Positions 11,494-23,590 of a stretch of DNA of 64,000 nucleotides are shown here, piece after piece. Made by a program: the position numbers and the translations under genes. This DNA comes from Paulownia fortunei. Its lineage: Eukaryota > Streptophyta > Magnoliopsida > Lamiales > Paulowniaceae. The stretch lies in assembly GCA_019321725.1 (NCBI GenBank), contig CM033124.1, positions 6,634,001-6,698,000 of the forward strand. Reading direction: 5' to 3'. How positions within the stretch are numbered: position 1 is the first letter of the stretch; each line of letters starts with the position of its first letter. Under the pieces are notes generated by a model that was given only the letters and a program-made list of their open reading frames with translations, had not been told where the DNA came from and searched no databases.

Positions 11494-12173
11494 TATGTGA
11501 CAAAAATTTAATGTTTTTTAGTTTTAATGTCAAAATCATTTGTGGTATAAAAAAAGGCAACTCTACCCCTATTTCTAACAAAGGCATTGATTCGTTGGTA
11601 GGAGATAAAGAATAAAATAGTAATATGTGTTAATGTCTTAAATATTGATATTTATAGAAATTATCATTTTGTAGAGTGGATGGGTGTTGCAAAAAGTGTT
11701 GTAAGAGATGTTGCAATTGTTAAATGGTTTTATACATTTAATTTGGATGTCTTTAACTTGATATTTTCTTAGTCTTCAAGCATTTTTTTATGTGTTATAT
11801 ATATTTTTATAGGAAAATAAAAGTGGTAAAGATGTCCAAGAAATTTAAACAAAAAAGATTAGCTAAAAACTTTTAAATAGAGGTCTTAAAGCTCCAATTC
11901 AAACTTTGGGCAAGTTTTGTATTTTGTGCCTAATGTTACGTAACAAAGTTCAATTGTTGTGATTCTTGATGCTTTGGAAATCTAAGATATGGAACTACAA
12001 CTTTTATATTACCACTTAGTCCAGTTCAATCATTATAAAAGAGAATATTTAGGTTGAAAAGTCAATACTAAATTGAGACTTTTAGATGTGGCACATCTTG
12101 ATATTTCTGACATTACTCTCTCCACAAATTTAATATTAATCACATTCAAGCAGCTGTAAAAAGCCAAGACATT
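11494..12173 (+). repeat. Foreign LTR fragment before the second gag
   Basis: Second copy of the family-K-like LTR fragment described at 5641, with the same ends (after aatagtaat; just before the gag ATG). It also contains gacattactctctccacaa, a block typical of Tat/Athila LTRs. No primer binding site is visible here either. Confidence 0.65.
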
Positions 12174-13725
12174 ATGGAAGACATCATGGAAGACTTTATG
12201 GACAATAGGATAGCTAAAGATAACAACAACATGCTACAACAGGAACTAGGGATCAACAACAGGGCGCTTCGTGATCATGTATTCCCATTGGTAAATAAAA
12301 ACCTTACTGGAATTAGACACCCTGTAATTCAAGCTAATAATTTTGAGATTAAGCCAACTATCATACAAATGATTCAAGCTCATTAATTTCGTGGGTTAGC
12401 CAAAGAGGATCCAAATGCACATATAGCCAGCTTTCTTGAAATCTGTGATACATTCAAGCACAATGGTGTTACTAATAACACCATTAGACCAAGGTTGTCT
12501 CCTTATTCACTAAAGAACAAGGTAAAGATTTGGCTAAACTCATTGCCACCTAGTGTAATCACCACATGGGCTGATTTATCTCAAACCTTTATAGCTAAAT
12601 ACTTTCCACCAGCTAAGACAACAAAGATGAGGAATGACATGACTACCTTCGCCTAATATGACATGGAATCATTACATGAGGCATGAGAAAGGTATAAGGA
12701 TTTGTTAAGAAGATGCCTTCATCACGATCTTCCAGAATGGTTGCAAGTTCAGATATTTTACAATAGATTGTGTGGCGCAATCCGAACTCTAGTGGATATA
12801 GTCGCTGGTGGAGCTCTTATGGACAAACCACATGAGGAGGCCTATGATCTTCTTTCAGACCATGGCTGTGAATGCTTATCAATGGCCTTCTAAGAGAATT
12901 GCACCAAAGAAAGTATTTGGAGTTCAAAAAGTTGATGCACTCACTTCTTAAGTTGCATATTATCTCAGCAATTTAGCTCTTTTACTGCTAATCCTGTGCC
13001 TATATCAGTTGAGGTATATAATTTTTAAAATGGTCCTCACCACAGTACAGAGTGTTAAATTAGGAACCCATTCACTCCATCTCAGCCAGAACAAGCACAG
13101 TTTGTGGGAAATGCTACACGGCAGAATAATCTATACTCTAAAACATACAATCCGGGATGACACAACCATTTAAACTTCTCATGGAGGAATGGACAAAATA
13201 TAGTGAGACCACCACAATCAAATTTTCAGCCTCCAAATCAGTCTTAACAGACACCTAAAGTTTCTCTAGAAAATGCTCTCACGTAATTCATGGCAAGAAT
13301 AGAGGCAACATTGCATAAACAAGAGTCTTCTATTCAGAATCAATCAGTCTCTATTCGAAACTTGGAGGTTTAAATGGGCAAGATTACCAATATGTTGAGT
13401 GCAAGACCTCAAGGTTCATTGCCTAGTAACATTGAGACTAACCCTAAAGAGAATGTGCAAGCCATTACTCTTTGTAGTAGTAAAGAGTTGTCGGAGCTGG
13501 AAAGAAAAGGCAATGCTCCAAAAGAGCTGGCAAAGGAGAGCGCGGTAGAGGAGCTTGATGACACACCAAGTAAGGAAGTAAAGAAGCTAAATTTAAAACT
13601 ATTTCCAAACAACCTTCCCCCATACATGGCTCCCATCATATTTCGTCAACGCTTCCAGAAATAAAAAATAGATAGCAATTTTCTAAGTTTTTAGAAGTCT
13701 TTAAAAAGTTGCACATTAAGGAGAT
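12174..13725 (+). pseudogene. Athila-type gag, second copy, interrupted by element B
   Basis: Parallel to 6331-7820. The frame from ATG 12174 (MEDIMEDFMDNRIAKDNNN) reaches VIQANNFEIKPTIIQMIQAH before a stop. It resumes with [54 protein letters not shown] (from 12702) and the C-terminal QAITLCSSKE linker (13374-13664). The zinc knuckle near 13018-13060 is destroyed (first Cys lost, stop in place of the second). There are more stops than in the first copy. At 13725 the sequence is cut by insertion of B (TSD GAGAT) and continues at 23205 with the protease. Confidence 0.87.
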
Positions 13726-14514
13726 TATCACACCTACAACCCAGACAGTATATCTATGTTGTCACACCCACAACCCCTTAAGGTATGTGTTTGGAAGCTG
13801 AAAATGGCTTAAATAAGGGTCTGGTCATGGCTTAAGGGTGAAGGGTTTCAGGTGTTAGGTTGAGATGCTAGCTTGAGCTTAATAAAAAAACATGAGGTGT
13901 TAAATTGTGGTTTAAATCTAATATTATACACAACTTATACAGATCTAATCTGGTATTTCTCAGCATTTATTTTTTTATTTACAGCCTATTTTAGTTGCAT
14001 TATGATGGATAATAAATTCTACCATAATCTCTCAACTGTTCACTCAATCTTTAAACCAATTGATATCGAATTTTTAAATAGATTATTTAATTTTCATTTC
14101 TAAAATCATATACACATATGGACCTTGAAATATGACACTTAAATTAAATTATATCATGTTTAATATCCTAAGTATTATTAATTTATGGATGTATACTTTT
14201 AAAACACCTTGATCTAGTTGAATCGAAATATATTAGCTTACTAGTAACACCTTTAATTACTTCTAAAATTATAACATATAGCCTATGAATATCCAATAGA
14301 CTAACCAATTTATTCTTTCTCTTTTCTAAATATTAAATTTCTTAATTATGTTATAAGATCTCAACCATTAACATCATGTGACACCATTAGAGGTCTAACG
14401 ATTAAGAATGCTATATAAGATGTCATGTAAATATTAATGCAAATTAATATATAAGTAGCATGTAATGCATGAATGAAATTAGTCAAGTGAATAGTGTGAG
14501 GCTTGGGTATTACA
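13726..14514 (-). repeat. Element B 3' LTR, internally deleted (789 bp)
   Basis: The first about 35 bases (tatcacacctacaaccc) match the start of the right LTR at 19023. The sequence then jumps to the part matching 20935-21158 and 22692-23199, so about 1.9 kb is missing. The break contains a second LTR-start-like string, gtcacacccacaacccc (13761-13777), suggesting a slipped or recombined repair event. The right edge ttaca at 14510-14514 abuts the polypurine tract. Confidence 0.85.
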
Positions 14515-14530
14515 TCATCCCCTCATTAAA
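14515..14530 (-). promoter_or_regulatory. Polypurine tract of element B
   Basis: On the minus strand the sequence reads aatgaggggatga immediately before the LTR start TGTAATACCC, the expected place of the plus-strand primer. Confidence 0.7.
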
Positions 14531-14639
14531 ATTTTATTCTCGAAATTTACTTACCGAAATAATTCTGGATACTTAATTTTCATATCATCTTCCCGTTCCC
14601 AAGTAGCTTCTTCTGTTAACTGGTCTCTCTATAATACTT

Positions 14640-15790
14640 TAACCATTGGGATCTTTTTATTTTTGAGTTATTTTACTTATTGTAGAAGAATCTTTATAGG
14701 TCTTTCATCATAACTCAAGTTTGTTTCCAACTATATAGGTTCATTCTATAGAATATGTGATGGATTTGCAATACATTTCCTCAACATGGATACACGAAAA
14801 CACATTGTGCCCCTGAGACATTAATGCCAGCAAGTCGAGTTTGTAAGCAGCATCCCCAATTTGCTCAATAATATAAAATGGACCGATATATCTAGGACTG
14901 AGCTTTTCTTTCTTTCCAAACCGCATAATCCCTTTCATTGGAGATACCTTTAGAAATATTTAATCTCCTACTGCAAAGTCTAATATTCTTCATCTTTGAT
15001 ATGCATAACTTTTCGATCACATTGGGAAGTCTGCATTCTTTGTCGAATTTGTGTCACAACTTCTATCATTTCATGAATTATATTTGGGCCCAAAAGCTTT
15101 TTGTCACCAACCTCATCCCAATTAACTAGAGATCTACATTTTCTACTATATAATTCTTCTTAGGGGGTCATTCAAATAGTAGACTGATAGCTGTTATTAT
15201 AAGAGAATTCCACTAAATGTAAAAATTTGCTCCATTGACCATGAAAATCTAATATACAAGCTCTAAGCATATTATCCAATGTTTGTATTATTCGCTCTAA
15301 TTGCTCATCAGTCTAGGGATGATATGCAATACTGAAAGATAATTTTCTTCCCAATACCTTGTGTAAACTCTTTCAGAACATAGAAAAAACCTTGAATCTC
15401 TATCAGAAATAATAAATAGTGGTACACCATAAAGTATAACCACTTCTTGTATATATATTTACATGTATCGATCCATGGAATAGGTTGAGGAGATGGGAAG
15501 AAAATAAACTGATTTAGTTAATCTATCCATAATCACCCAAATAACATGATAACCTTTCACGGTCTTTGGTAAACCTACTATAAAATCTACAGTGATTCTT
15601 TTTCATTTCCATTTCGGAATAAGCAGAGGTTGTAAAGTTCCTGCTGGTCTTTGATGTTCTACTTTTACTTGCTGACATGTCAAACATTGGTCTTGTGCAA
15701 TATCCTTTTTTATACCTGGCCACTAGTAATGCATCTTTAAGTCTCTATATGTTTTAGTAGCCCCTGGATATATTGATTAAGGTGTTGAAT
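14640..15790 (-). pseudogene. Element B integrase (core and C-terminal part)
   Basis: Chromovirus integrase read leftwards. Near 15520-15723: CLTCQQVK, the HQRPAG block and ITVDFIVGLPKT (first catalytic Asp in VDF). Next, IISDRDSRF gives the second Asp, then a YHP-TDEQLER block with the catalytic Glu. Near 15060-15130: WDEVGDKKLLGP. At 14741-14938: MRFGKKEKLSPRYIGPF and HNVFSCIHVEEMY, the C-terminal module typical of Tekay/Del. A chromodomain was not identified. Several stops and frameshifts break it into short frames. Confidence 0.85.
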
Positions 15791-16430
15791 ATACCTCTAC
15801 AAGAATATCTTTTTGGATGTTATTCACATTAGGCACGTACAATCGTCCTCTAAAATTTAGCACCTTATTCTTGAATATTTTAAAATCAGACAACACCCCC
15901 AAAGCAATATCCTTCTTCACCTTGGAAAAATATTCATCCCCTTGTTGTCCTTGTTTGATTTTGTCAACTAATGTCAGTTGGAGTGCCAAGACTGCCAACT
16001 TTATTTCTATTTCTCCCAACTATACAATCTCCACGTTCATTTTCTAGAATTTAATTGACTTTGATCTCTGAATGGAAAGAGTAGTTGTGGTACCTTGAAT
16101 TGATTTTCTGCTCAGTACATCTGTCACTACATTAGCCTTATCGGGATGATAGTTGATAACACAGTCATAATCTTTCACTAACTCCAACCACCTTTGTTGT
16201 CGTATATTCAATTCTTTTTGTGTGAAGAAGTGTTTTAATCTTTTGTGATCCGTATAGATTTCACATTGCTCCCCATATAGATAATGTTTCCATATCTTCA
16301 GTACAAATACTACTGCAGCAAGCTCTAAATCATATGTAGGGTAATTTTTTTCATATTCTTTCAGCTGCTTTGATGCATATGCAATCACTTTCCCATTTTA
16401 CATTAGTACACATCTCAAGCTATTATTCGA
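15777..16430 (-). pseudogene. Element B RNase H and RNase H-integrase linker
   Basis: The open frame 16044-16388 reads [39 protein letters not shown] and [12 protein letters not shown], the standard gypsy RNase H C-terminal half, including the TDH and YHPDKAN blocks. The frame 15777-16019 (FKIFKNKVLNFRGRLYVPN) is the region before the integrase zinc finger, in which chromoviruses have GRLCVP. Individual segments are well preserved but lie in different frames. Confidence 0.87.
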
Positions 16431-17400
16431 GTTGTTACTGTAAACTACAAAGCCTTCAATACCTGATAGAATTGAAAGAATGGGTGTTGATGTCAATCTC
16501 TTCTTCAATTTTTGGAAACTTTACTTGCATGCCTCTGTCCATTTAAATATGATACCCTTTCGGGTTAACTGTGTCAAAGGGAAAGCAATCTTGGAGAATC
16601 CTTCTACAAATCTATGATAGTATCCAGCTAAACTAAGAAAGCTACGTACTTTTGAAGGATTTGTAGGTCGTGACCAGCTATTAATAGCTTCTACTTTGCT
16701 TGGATCTATTGATATCCCTGCTCCTGATATGACATATCCCAAGAATACCACTCGGTCCAACTAGAATTCTCATTTTTTAAATTTAGTATATAGTTATTTC
16801 ACCTTCAAAACCTCTAACACCCTTCTCAAGTATGTCGCATGCTCTTCTTTTATTTTGGAGTAAATCAGTATATTATTGATAACAAATTTATCGAGAAAAT
16901 CTCTAAATACCCAGTTCATCAGGTCCATGAAAGCTACTGGGGCGTTAGTCAACCAAATGGCATTACCAAAAATTCATAATGTCCATACCTCGTAGTACCT
17001 AGATCATAAATCAATCTTTAAAAATACTGTTGTACCCTGGAACTGATCAAAAAAATTATCAATCTGAGGTAAAGGATATTTATTCTTGATTATAACCTTA
17101 TTCAATTTTTGATAGTCTATACACAGTCTCATTGCACTATCATTCTTTCATGCAAACAGGATGGCTGCACCCCACGGAGAAAAGCTAGGTCTGATAAAAC
17201 CTTTATGCAGCAACTCCTACAGTTGTATCCTTAATTCCTTTAATTTAGATGGAGTTATTTGGTATGGAGCTTTGGAGATTAGAGATGTTCTTGGCTACAG
17301 GTCAATAACAAACTCTATCTCATGATTGAATGGTAACCTAAGGATATTATCTGAAAATACTTTAGGGTATTCCTGAACCACTAGTACTTCACTAAGGGTA
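16431..17400 (-). pseudogene. Element B reverse transcriptase, catalytic DD replaced by NN
   Basis: Frame 16521-16760 contains RVVFLGYVISGAGISIDPSK and VRSFLSLAGYYHRFVEGFSK, the RT thumb/connection. Upstream, the palm reads FGLTNAP-like and MDLMNWVF. The catalytic motif, usually Y/F-x-D-D, is VINN with both aspartates changed to Asn (codons at 16872-16877). [16 protein letters not shown] sequence lies near 17080-17130. The loss of both metal-binding residues plus frameshifts means no polymerase activity. Confidence 0.85.
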
Positions 17401-17434
17401 GGATGGTGTTATTTTTCAATGCTCGTAACACTGA

Positions 17435-18010
17435 CTAAATACCCCTCACAGCTAGCTTCTTGTAAACATTGTGCTTCAGTGCTGATATTAGTGGGAATCT
17501 GAAGCTCTTCATAATCCCCACAAAAGTAAAAGATTCTTCTCTAGGAGGTTGAAATGTCACTGTCTTTTTTTGGCAATCTATGGTAGCACAATACATTAAT
17601 AACCAATCTATGCCCAAAACTATATCATAGTCATTCATGGCCAATACAATCAAATCAACATATAGTCTTCTACCTTTAATAGGAATAGCACAGGCTTTCA
17701 AGATATGATTAGTCTGCTTTGAGTCTCCAAAAGGAATCATCACATTATAACTAATCTCTGATACATCAGGTGTCCTACCCAGTCTCTTCACATACTTAGT
17801 AGATATAAATGAATGTGTAGCTCCTGAATCAAATAGTATAAATGTTGGAGCATCATGGATAAAGAGTTTACCTATCACCACCGACGGATTTGCCTCTACA
17901 TCTGCTCTAGTGATGGTGAAAACTATAGTTGGAGCATTCTGTTGCTTTGTAGAGTTTGGGTTCTCCAGGTATGTTCTAGTAATATGGCCAACCTTTCCAC
18001 ACAAATAGCA
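17435..18010 (-). pseudogene. Element B zinc knuckle and aspartic protease (189-codon open frame)
   Basis: One of the longest open frames in the window. It begins with the nucleocapsid zinc knuckle KKCYLCGKVGHITRTY, in which the last Cys of CX2CX4HX4C is Tyr, so the knuckle is broken. The aspartic protease follows: FILFDSGATHSFIS (active-site D-S-G), then MNDYDIVLGIDWLLMYCATI, the conserved C-terminal D-x-I-L-G-x-D-W-L block. This is the typical Tekay/Del gag-protease junction. The frame itself is open for the whole domain. Confidence 0.88.
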
Positions 18011-18862
18011 CTTTTTAATATTTATAGGCCAGTTTCTTGTATGTTGGCCACCACATCTAGGGCATGTAGATTATGGCATTGATGTTTTCCTTTGCTCTAT
18101 CTTTAATCTCTTATTTTGTTCCCACTGTTGTTGCCCTTGTTTTGGTTGGAATTTAGGTTTCTGGCCTTGAGCTTGGAATGGTCTCTTCCTTTCACTTCCA
18201 ACCCACCTATGTTCTTGTCCTTGCTTAAATTAGCAACAAGCTTTCTATGCATGAATAATTCTGAGTTCAACCTGCTCAACAACTACTGCTCTCTTAGTGA
18301 TCTGTGAATAGGTGACTCCTTGAATTCCTGCTATATTAACATCTTTGCATAACTTTGGCCTTATACCCTTAAGGAATCTCTCTACTTTCAATGCGTCAGT
18401 GTTGACCTTATGTATGGCAAACCTAGATAACTATTTAAATTTATGAATTTAATCCCTGACTTTCATATCCCACCAGTGTCCAGCACTTCCATGAAGCATA
18501 AAAAAGGCACATGCCACCTTCTCTTTCTCTAGGACTCTACTATATTGAAACATGTTCTCTAGGGTTCCTAACCAATCCTTTGTGGCTGTGGGATCTACCG
18601 CATCTTCAAATCTTGGTGGATTGAGTTGCCTGAATCTTTCTCCAACTATCTCCACCTGTTCCCCTCGAAGTTGTGGTTGATTCATTTCAGCTCTCTATTA
18701 TCCGCCCATATCCCTCTATTGGATAAGTTGTTGAATCTATTTTGACTCTCACTGAATAAGTTCTGTAAGTATTTATGATAGTATCTTGGTCAACATTTGG
18801 CATAGGTGTCTTCCCTTCTTGGTTTCTACCTCCACTACTACCCTCACCCCTTGTTCTTACCA
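18011..18862 (-). pseudogene. Element B gag capsid region
   Basis: Frame 18449-18685 reads FRQLNPPRFEDAVDPTATKD, WLGTLENMFQYSRVLEKEKV and FMLHGSAGHWWD, the capsid signature of Tekay/Del gag (PPxFxGxxDPxxAxxWL...E..F...F.LxGxAxxWW). Towards 18100-18330 a Gln/Arg-rich low-complexity linker precedes the knuckle. Start region near 18862 (ATGGTAAGAACAAGG on the minus strand). The frame is interrupted near 18430 and 18330. Confidence 0.83.
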
Positions 18863-19005
18863 TGACTGCAATACCATTTTAGAATATGGCCAGTATAATT
18901 CATGAAATAATAATGCATTATATAGTAAAATAAAACTTACGAGCAAGGCTGTGCTTCCATAAATTCTAAGTTCATGTAAATGGATAGTCTACAAAATCTT
19001 AAATT

Positions 19006-19019
19006 GAGCTTTGATAACA
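19006..19019 (-). promoter_or_regulatory. Primer binding site of element B (tRNA-iMet type, decayed)
   Basis: Minus strand TGTTATCAAAGCTC, three bases after the 5' LTR end; the canonical plant site is TGGTATCAGAGC. One substitution (G to T) and AAAGC for AGAGC. Element C keeps the better version at 38627-38641. Confidence 0.75.
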
Positions 19020-19022
19020 CTC

Positions 19023-22000
19023 TGTCATACCCATAACCCAGACATTATATTTATATAGTGTAATCTGACTTGATAGGACCTATCTGTAAATATGTAACAC
19101 TTTTAATAACTAGCACATAACTCGGCACTTACATACACAAATACAAAAACATGACTATTTATATAAAATCACAACACTCACAGCCATCCTCTTTACAGAC
19201 TTATATACAGTAACATTTCAAAAATAGCATAGAGTTCATGTCCCAAAATATAATATAGAAAAATCCGCGAATCAAAACGAAACCAACAAAATAGCCCAAC
19301 AGATCGTCATTCATGTACACTGATCCCCAGAACTTGTAGAAACCCCAATGGCTTACCTAGTAAGTCCACGGCATCAAGTATCACTAGACTCACCTACAAT
19401 GTGTAAACTACGTGAGTCAACGCTCAGTAAGTGAAAATCATGCATTTTGAAGAGATAATCTAACATATATACAATGCATTTCTATGAAATCATGCCAGGA
19501 ATGCAAGCTCCTAAACTACAACAGTTGATTCAAAATTATTTTCCATCACTGGGCCCTTGGCCTACCTATTATACATAGGATAGAGCTTTGAACAATATCA
19601 ATAATCACATGGACATAAAAAAAATGACTCAGTCCAGGGGCCATCTCCTAGGATCACCAGAGGTCCACCCCTTGTCTTCCTTTGTGATCCTCTAGAAGTC
19701 TTCCCACTGGTAGAGTCAATAAGGGCACAGTCAAGTGGTCTACCCTCTCATAACCACCGGATGCATACCCTCTATCAACCTCTATAATCCTCCAAGAAGT
19801 AACACTCGTGATATCCCAAAATATCATATAAATAGGCTACACAGTCATCGATACTCTAGTAGTGGCCAACCAAAATATTTTTTTTCTAAAAATAATGTTA
19901 TGCATGCAAAACCACAACTGTGAGCATGTGTTACGGATGTACGTGTAAATACTAATGAAAGGCATGTTCAATAACACAATAAATCTCATGTCCCATCATC
20001 CAAGTAATGTATGCACTAAAATATATTTATAATACTCATAATACACTCATCAAGACACAAGGATCACATTTAATATATATAAGGCAAGAAATACTATTTT
20101 CATGCATTATAGTTGCAAATGGATATTCACTTACCTTTAATCTATCGTATCTTACTTCTTAGTTTCTTAGGTGTTATTCCCCAACCTTAGGTGTGAATAA
20201 TATGTAAAAATATAATATATCAATCACTATCATCAATCAACAAGTTCATTAATCTTAATCCAATACAAGGACCTTGAACAGATTTCCATCTTCTATTTTC
20301 CTTGCTGTTATATTAAGTTTTATAGTAATTTTGACGTCCTTAAGCATATTTATTCACTCTAAAAATTTTACCAAACTCAGCTAACATATAAAAAAATAAC
20401 TATGCCATAGAATTTCCAAAACTTATGGATTTAGGTCCCGTAATTCAGTCTCCTTCATAGCACACCAAAACAGATTTTGCTACTTTGGCAGTTTGAGTGT
20501 TTCTCCAACATCATGCCCTATTTCAATTTCTAATCAATTAAAATTAATTCCAATACTATTAGCTCACATATGGATATGAATATGGTGATAATTATTGGTT
20601 TTATTCAACATACCATACACTTTTGAAGCCTAAAACATAAGAAAACAATAAGGTGATAGTTTCTGCCACAAGTATTTCCTATTAAGTGCTTGTTATCAAA
20701 AACCCTTTCTTTGTGCACCAAAGTCTAACTAAAAACTTCCTAACACTTTTATAAGAGATATTGAAAGCTTAATAAACAATAAACCCATTTAGAATAGTCT
20801 GAAAACCAAAGGCAAAGCAGTAGGTAAGTGTTACCTATGCAGATTTTGAGGTTAAACTGGATGGTAATCACTTCTCCTTTGCTTTTCTTGCCTTTATTTC
20901 AACTTGGAATCAATTTGGAGCACTTAGAGACCATAAGGTGTGTTTGAAAGCTGAAAATAGCTAAAATGAGGGTCTAGTCATGGCTTAAGGGTGAAGGGTT
21001 TGAGGTGTTAGTTTGAGATGCTAGCTTAAGCATAATAAGAAAGCATGAGGTGTCAAATGGTAGTTTAACTCTGATATTGTTCACAACTTATAGAGCTCTA
21101 ATCTAGTGTTTCTAGTATTTATTTTTTTATTTACAACCTATTTTACTTTCCGTACGATTGTTCATGATATATTTTGCAAACCGCAAGTGAACGATATTAA
21201 GTTTTAATATAACGATGAGTTGAGTTGAGTATCAACAAGGATTGTAATCAAAAATTACAGCAAGTATTGTAGTTCAAATAGTCATAATTTTATCTAAAAA
21301 ATGATGATTGGTAAACAAAGTAGAATAAGATAAAAATTACATAAATAAAACTAGAGTTCTTAGAAGTAATACAACAAACACCTTATTAATAAGAAATTCT
21401 AGAGGAATGACTCACCTAATTATCATCTATGTTCTTCCTTCCAAAACATACTAATTCAAGTTAATAATATATGTAAGTCAAGAATTCCTAAGCTCATCAA
21501 TTCCCTCTCTCGAGTGCCGGATTAATTATGAGTTCTAATATGAATTTCAATATCTCTATAAAAACTCAAGAATAAAACTATACAAAGGTTCAATGATTTT
21601 TTCTTCAAAACTTCAAAGGTTTCACAAGCTTCTCAACTCTATGATTTTTATGTTATGTTATCTTTATGATTATGTATAATATTCTCTCTCTCGAGTATCG
21701 AATCTCATACATCAAACACTCTCAATTAATGGCCAAATAATCAATATACAATACTAAACAAGATAACACAAACAAGATGAATAACTTGAACTAATAATAT
21801 TTGGAATTCAAAACATAGCTCAGAAAGGTTACATTATCCTCAAGAAAGAAATGTTTAGTTCATCATGTATGAATATAACATAAAGAAATACATAAGAATG
21901 AGCATGGAAACTGTTCACCAATTTGTGAAATATAAGAAATGTTGAAGCTCTCCTTGTTTCCAAGAATGGCTCACTTTTCTCTCCAAGAATAACTCTCTGT

Positions 22001-23199
22001 CTAGCAGTAAGCTCTCACTGTCCAGCAGCCTTCTTCGATCCAAGAATAACTCCTCATATCTAGTACACCTTTGGAGGCTCTTTGGGGTCCTTAAAATTAG
22101 ATTGGAGAAGCCCTAACAGGGCAAAAAACCCATTTTGTCCCTTTTATCCACGTGGCAACGTGTAGGCACTGACTGGATAGCCTGGCATAGCTAGGTACTG
22201 AAATTTCTGTCTTCAGCGTCTGTAGCATCTTTAAACCAATTTTTAACCTCTTTACAGTCCAAACTGGCTTTCGGTGTCTTCATAAGAATTGTAGCTCTAT
22301 CTTAGCTTTCAATCGGCACTTAAATTAACTAAATTTCAGCCCAGTATGACTCTTAAACTCAGTATTTCTCATCAATAGAATTGAATTTTATGGTAAACAT
22401 AGAAGTTGTAGATATATCTCTTAGCTTTCTAGTGGTTTAAGAATCAAGTCAAAATCATATTTGAGCAAAGAGTTATGATTGAAATACGAAAACTGTCATT
22501 AATAGCACCACAATTCATATTCTTCAACATTTCAACAAAGTTTTTGGTTTCTTTCCATTTTCTTATCTTTTTGTCAGTACCTACAAAATTTCAAACTAAA
22601 TGCATAAAAAGTAGCAAAAACACTTTAAAACAAACCAAATGTTAATCAAAAGGTATATGAATTGTTGGTACAAAACTAACTTATCAACAATCAGGTAATA
22701 AATTATTCTCTAATCTCTTAATCGTTCATTTGATCTTTAAACCAATTTACATCTATTCTTAAATAGATTGTCTAGTTTTCATTTCTAAAATCATATGCTC
22801 ATATGGACCTTGAAATATGACACTTAAATCAAATTATATCATGTTTAATATCTCAAGTATTATTAATTTATGGATGTATACTTATTAAACACCTTGATCT
22901 AGTTGAATCAAAACATATTAGCTTACTAGTAACACCATTAATTACTTCTAAAATTATAATACATAATATATGAATATCCAACAGATTGACTAATCTATTC
23001 TTTCTCTTATTTAAATATTAAATTTCTTAATTAGGTTATAAAATCTCAATCACTAACATCATGTGATAGTATTAGAGGTCTAACGATTAAGAATACTCTA
23101 TAAGATGCCATGAAAATATTAATGAAAATTAGCATAAAAGTAGCATGTAATGCATGAATTACATTGTATAAGTGAGTAGTGTGAGACTTGGGTATTATA
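19023..23199 (-). repeat. Element B 5' LTR, split by solo LTR E
   Basis: Starts TGTCATACCC (19023) and ends ggtattata (23199). Without the insertion (21159-22686 plus 5-bp TSD) it is about 2.6 kb, a size usual for Tekay/Del. It matches the 5' LTR of C (38645-39414 and 48246-50644) along its length, for example gtgatcctctagaagtcttc near 19684 and ctagtcatggcttaaggg near 20971. No open frame of note. Confidence 0.87.
21159..22686 (-). mobile_element. Solo Athila-type LTR E inside the B LTR (TSD acgat/acaat)
   Basis: On the minus strand it runs from TGATAAGTTAG to atcatgaaca (1,528 bp) with no internal region. Flanks are acgat (21154-21158) and acaat (22687-22691), a 5-bp TSD with one mismatch. 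The U3 part (22400-22680) is the reverse complement of the A1 LTR start (blocks ggtgctattaat and taacatttggtt). The end carries tccttgttgatactc and cttgcgg, as in LTR family K at 63205-63315. Solo LTRs form by recombination between the two LTRs of one element. Confidence 0.87.
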
Positions 23200-23204
23200 G
23201 AGAT

Positions 23205-23590
23205 CCTCTCCAACAAACGAAAATTGGAGAAATATGAGACAGTGACACTTACTGAAGAGTGTAGTGCTATCTTGCAAAGGAAGCTTCCATCTAAGCTAAA
23301 AGATCCGATGAGTTTTACATTTCCTTGCATAATTGGAAATTCATTTTTTTGGTAAAGCTCTATGTGATCTTGGTGCAAGTATTAACTTGATGTCTCTTTC
23401 TGTTTATAGGAAGCTTGGGCTTGGAGAAGCAAAGCCAACAACAGTATCACTGTAACTTGATGATAGGTTCATTAAGTATCTGAGGGGAGTCATTGAAGAT
23501 ATGCTAGTAAAGATGGACAAGTTTATCTTCTTAGCAGACTTCATAGTTTTAGATATAGAGGAAGACCAAGAGATTCCCACTAGAACTATA
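23205..23590 (+). pseudogene. Athila aspartic protease, second copy
   Basis: Resumes the second Athila unit after B. Reads KLEKYETVTLTEECSAILQR, KLPSKLKDPMSFTFPCIIG, then after a frameshift CDLGASINLM (active site D-L-G-A, near 23360) and the RKLGLGEAKPTTVSL block. It ends with FIVLDIEEDQEIPT. The protease-to-RT linker present in the first copy (8346-8900) is missing: the next bases read directly into the RT motif CIDYWKLNK, a deletion of about 0.6-0.7 kb. Confidence 0.87.

Larger units (their letters stand above)
13726..23199 (-). mobile_element. Tekay/Del-like chromovirus element B, minus strand, with TSD GAGAT
   Basis: Near-complete Ty3/gypsy element read on the minus strand: 3' LTR 13726-14514, PPT, integrase, RNase H, RT, protease, gag, PBS (19006-19019), 5' LTR 19023-23199. 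The 5-bp duplication GAGAT occurs at 13721-13725 and 23200-23204, exactly outside LTR ends of tatca..ttaca and tgtca..ttata. It inserted between gag and protease of the second Athila copy. The LTRs differ greatly in length because of an internal deletion in the left one and an inserted solo LTR in the right one. Confidence 0.9.
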
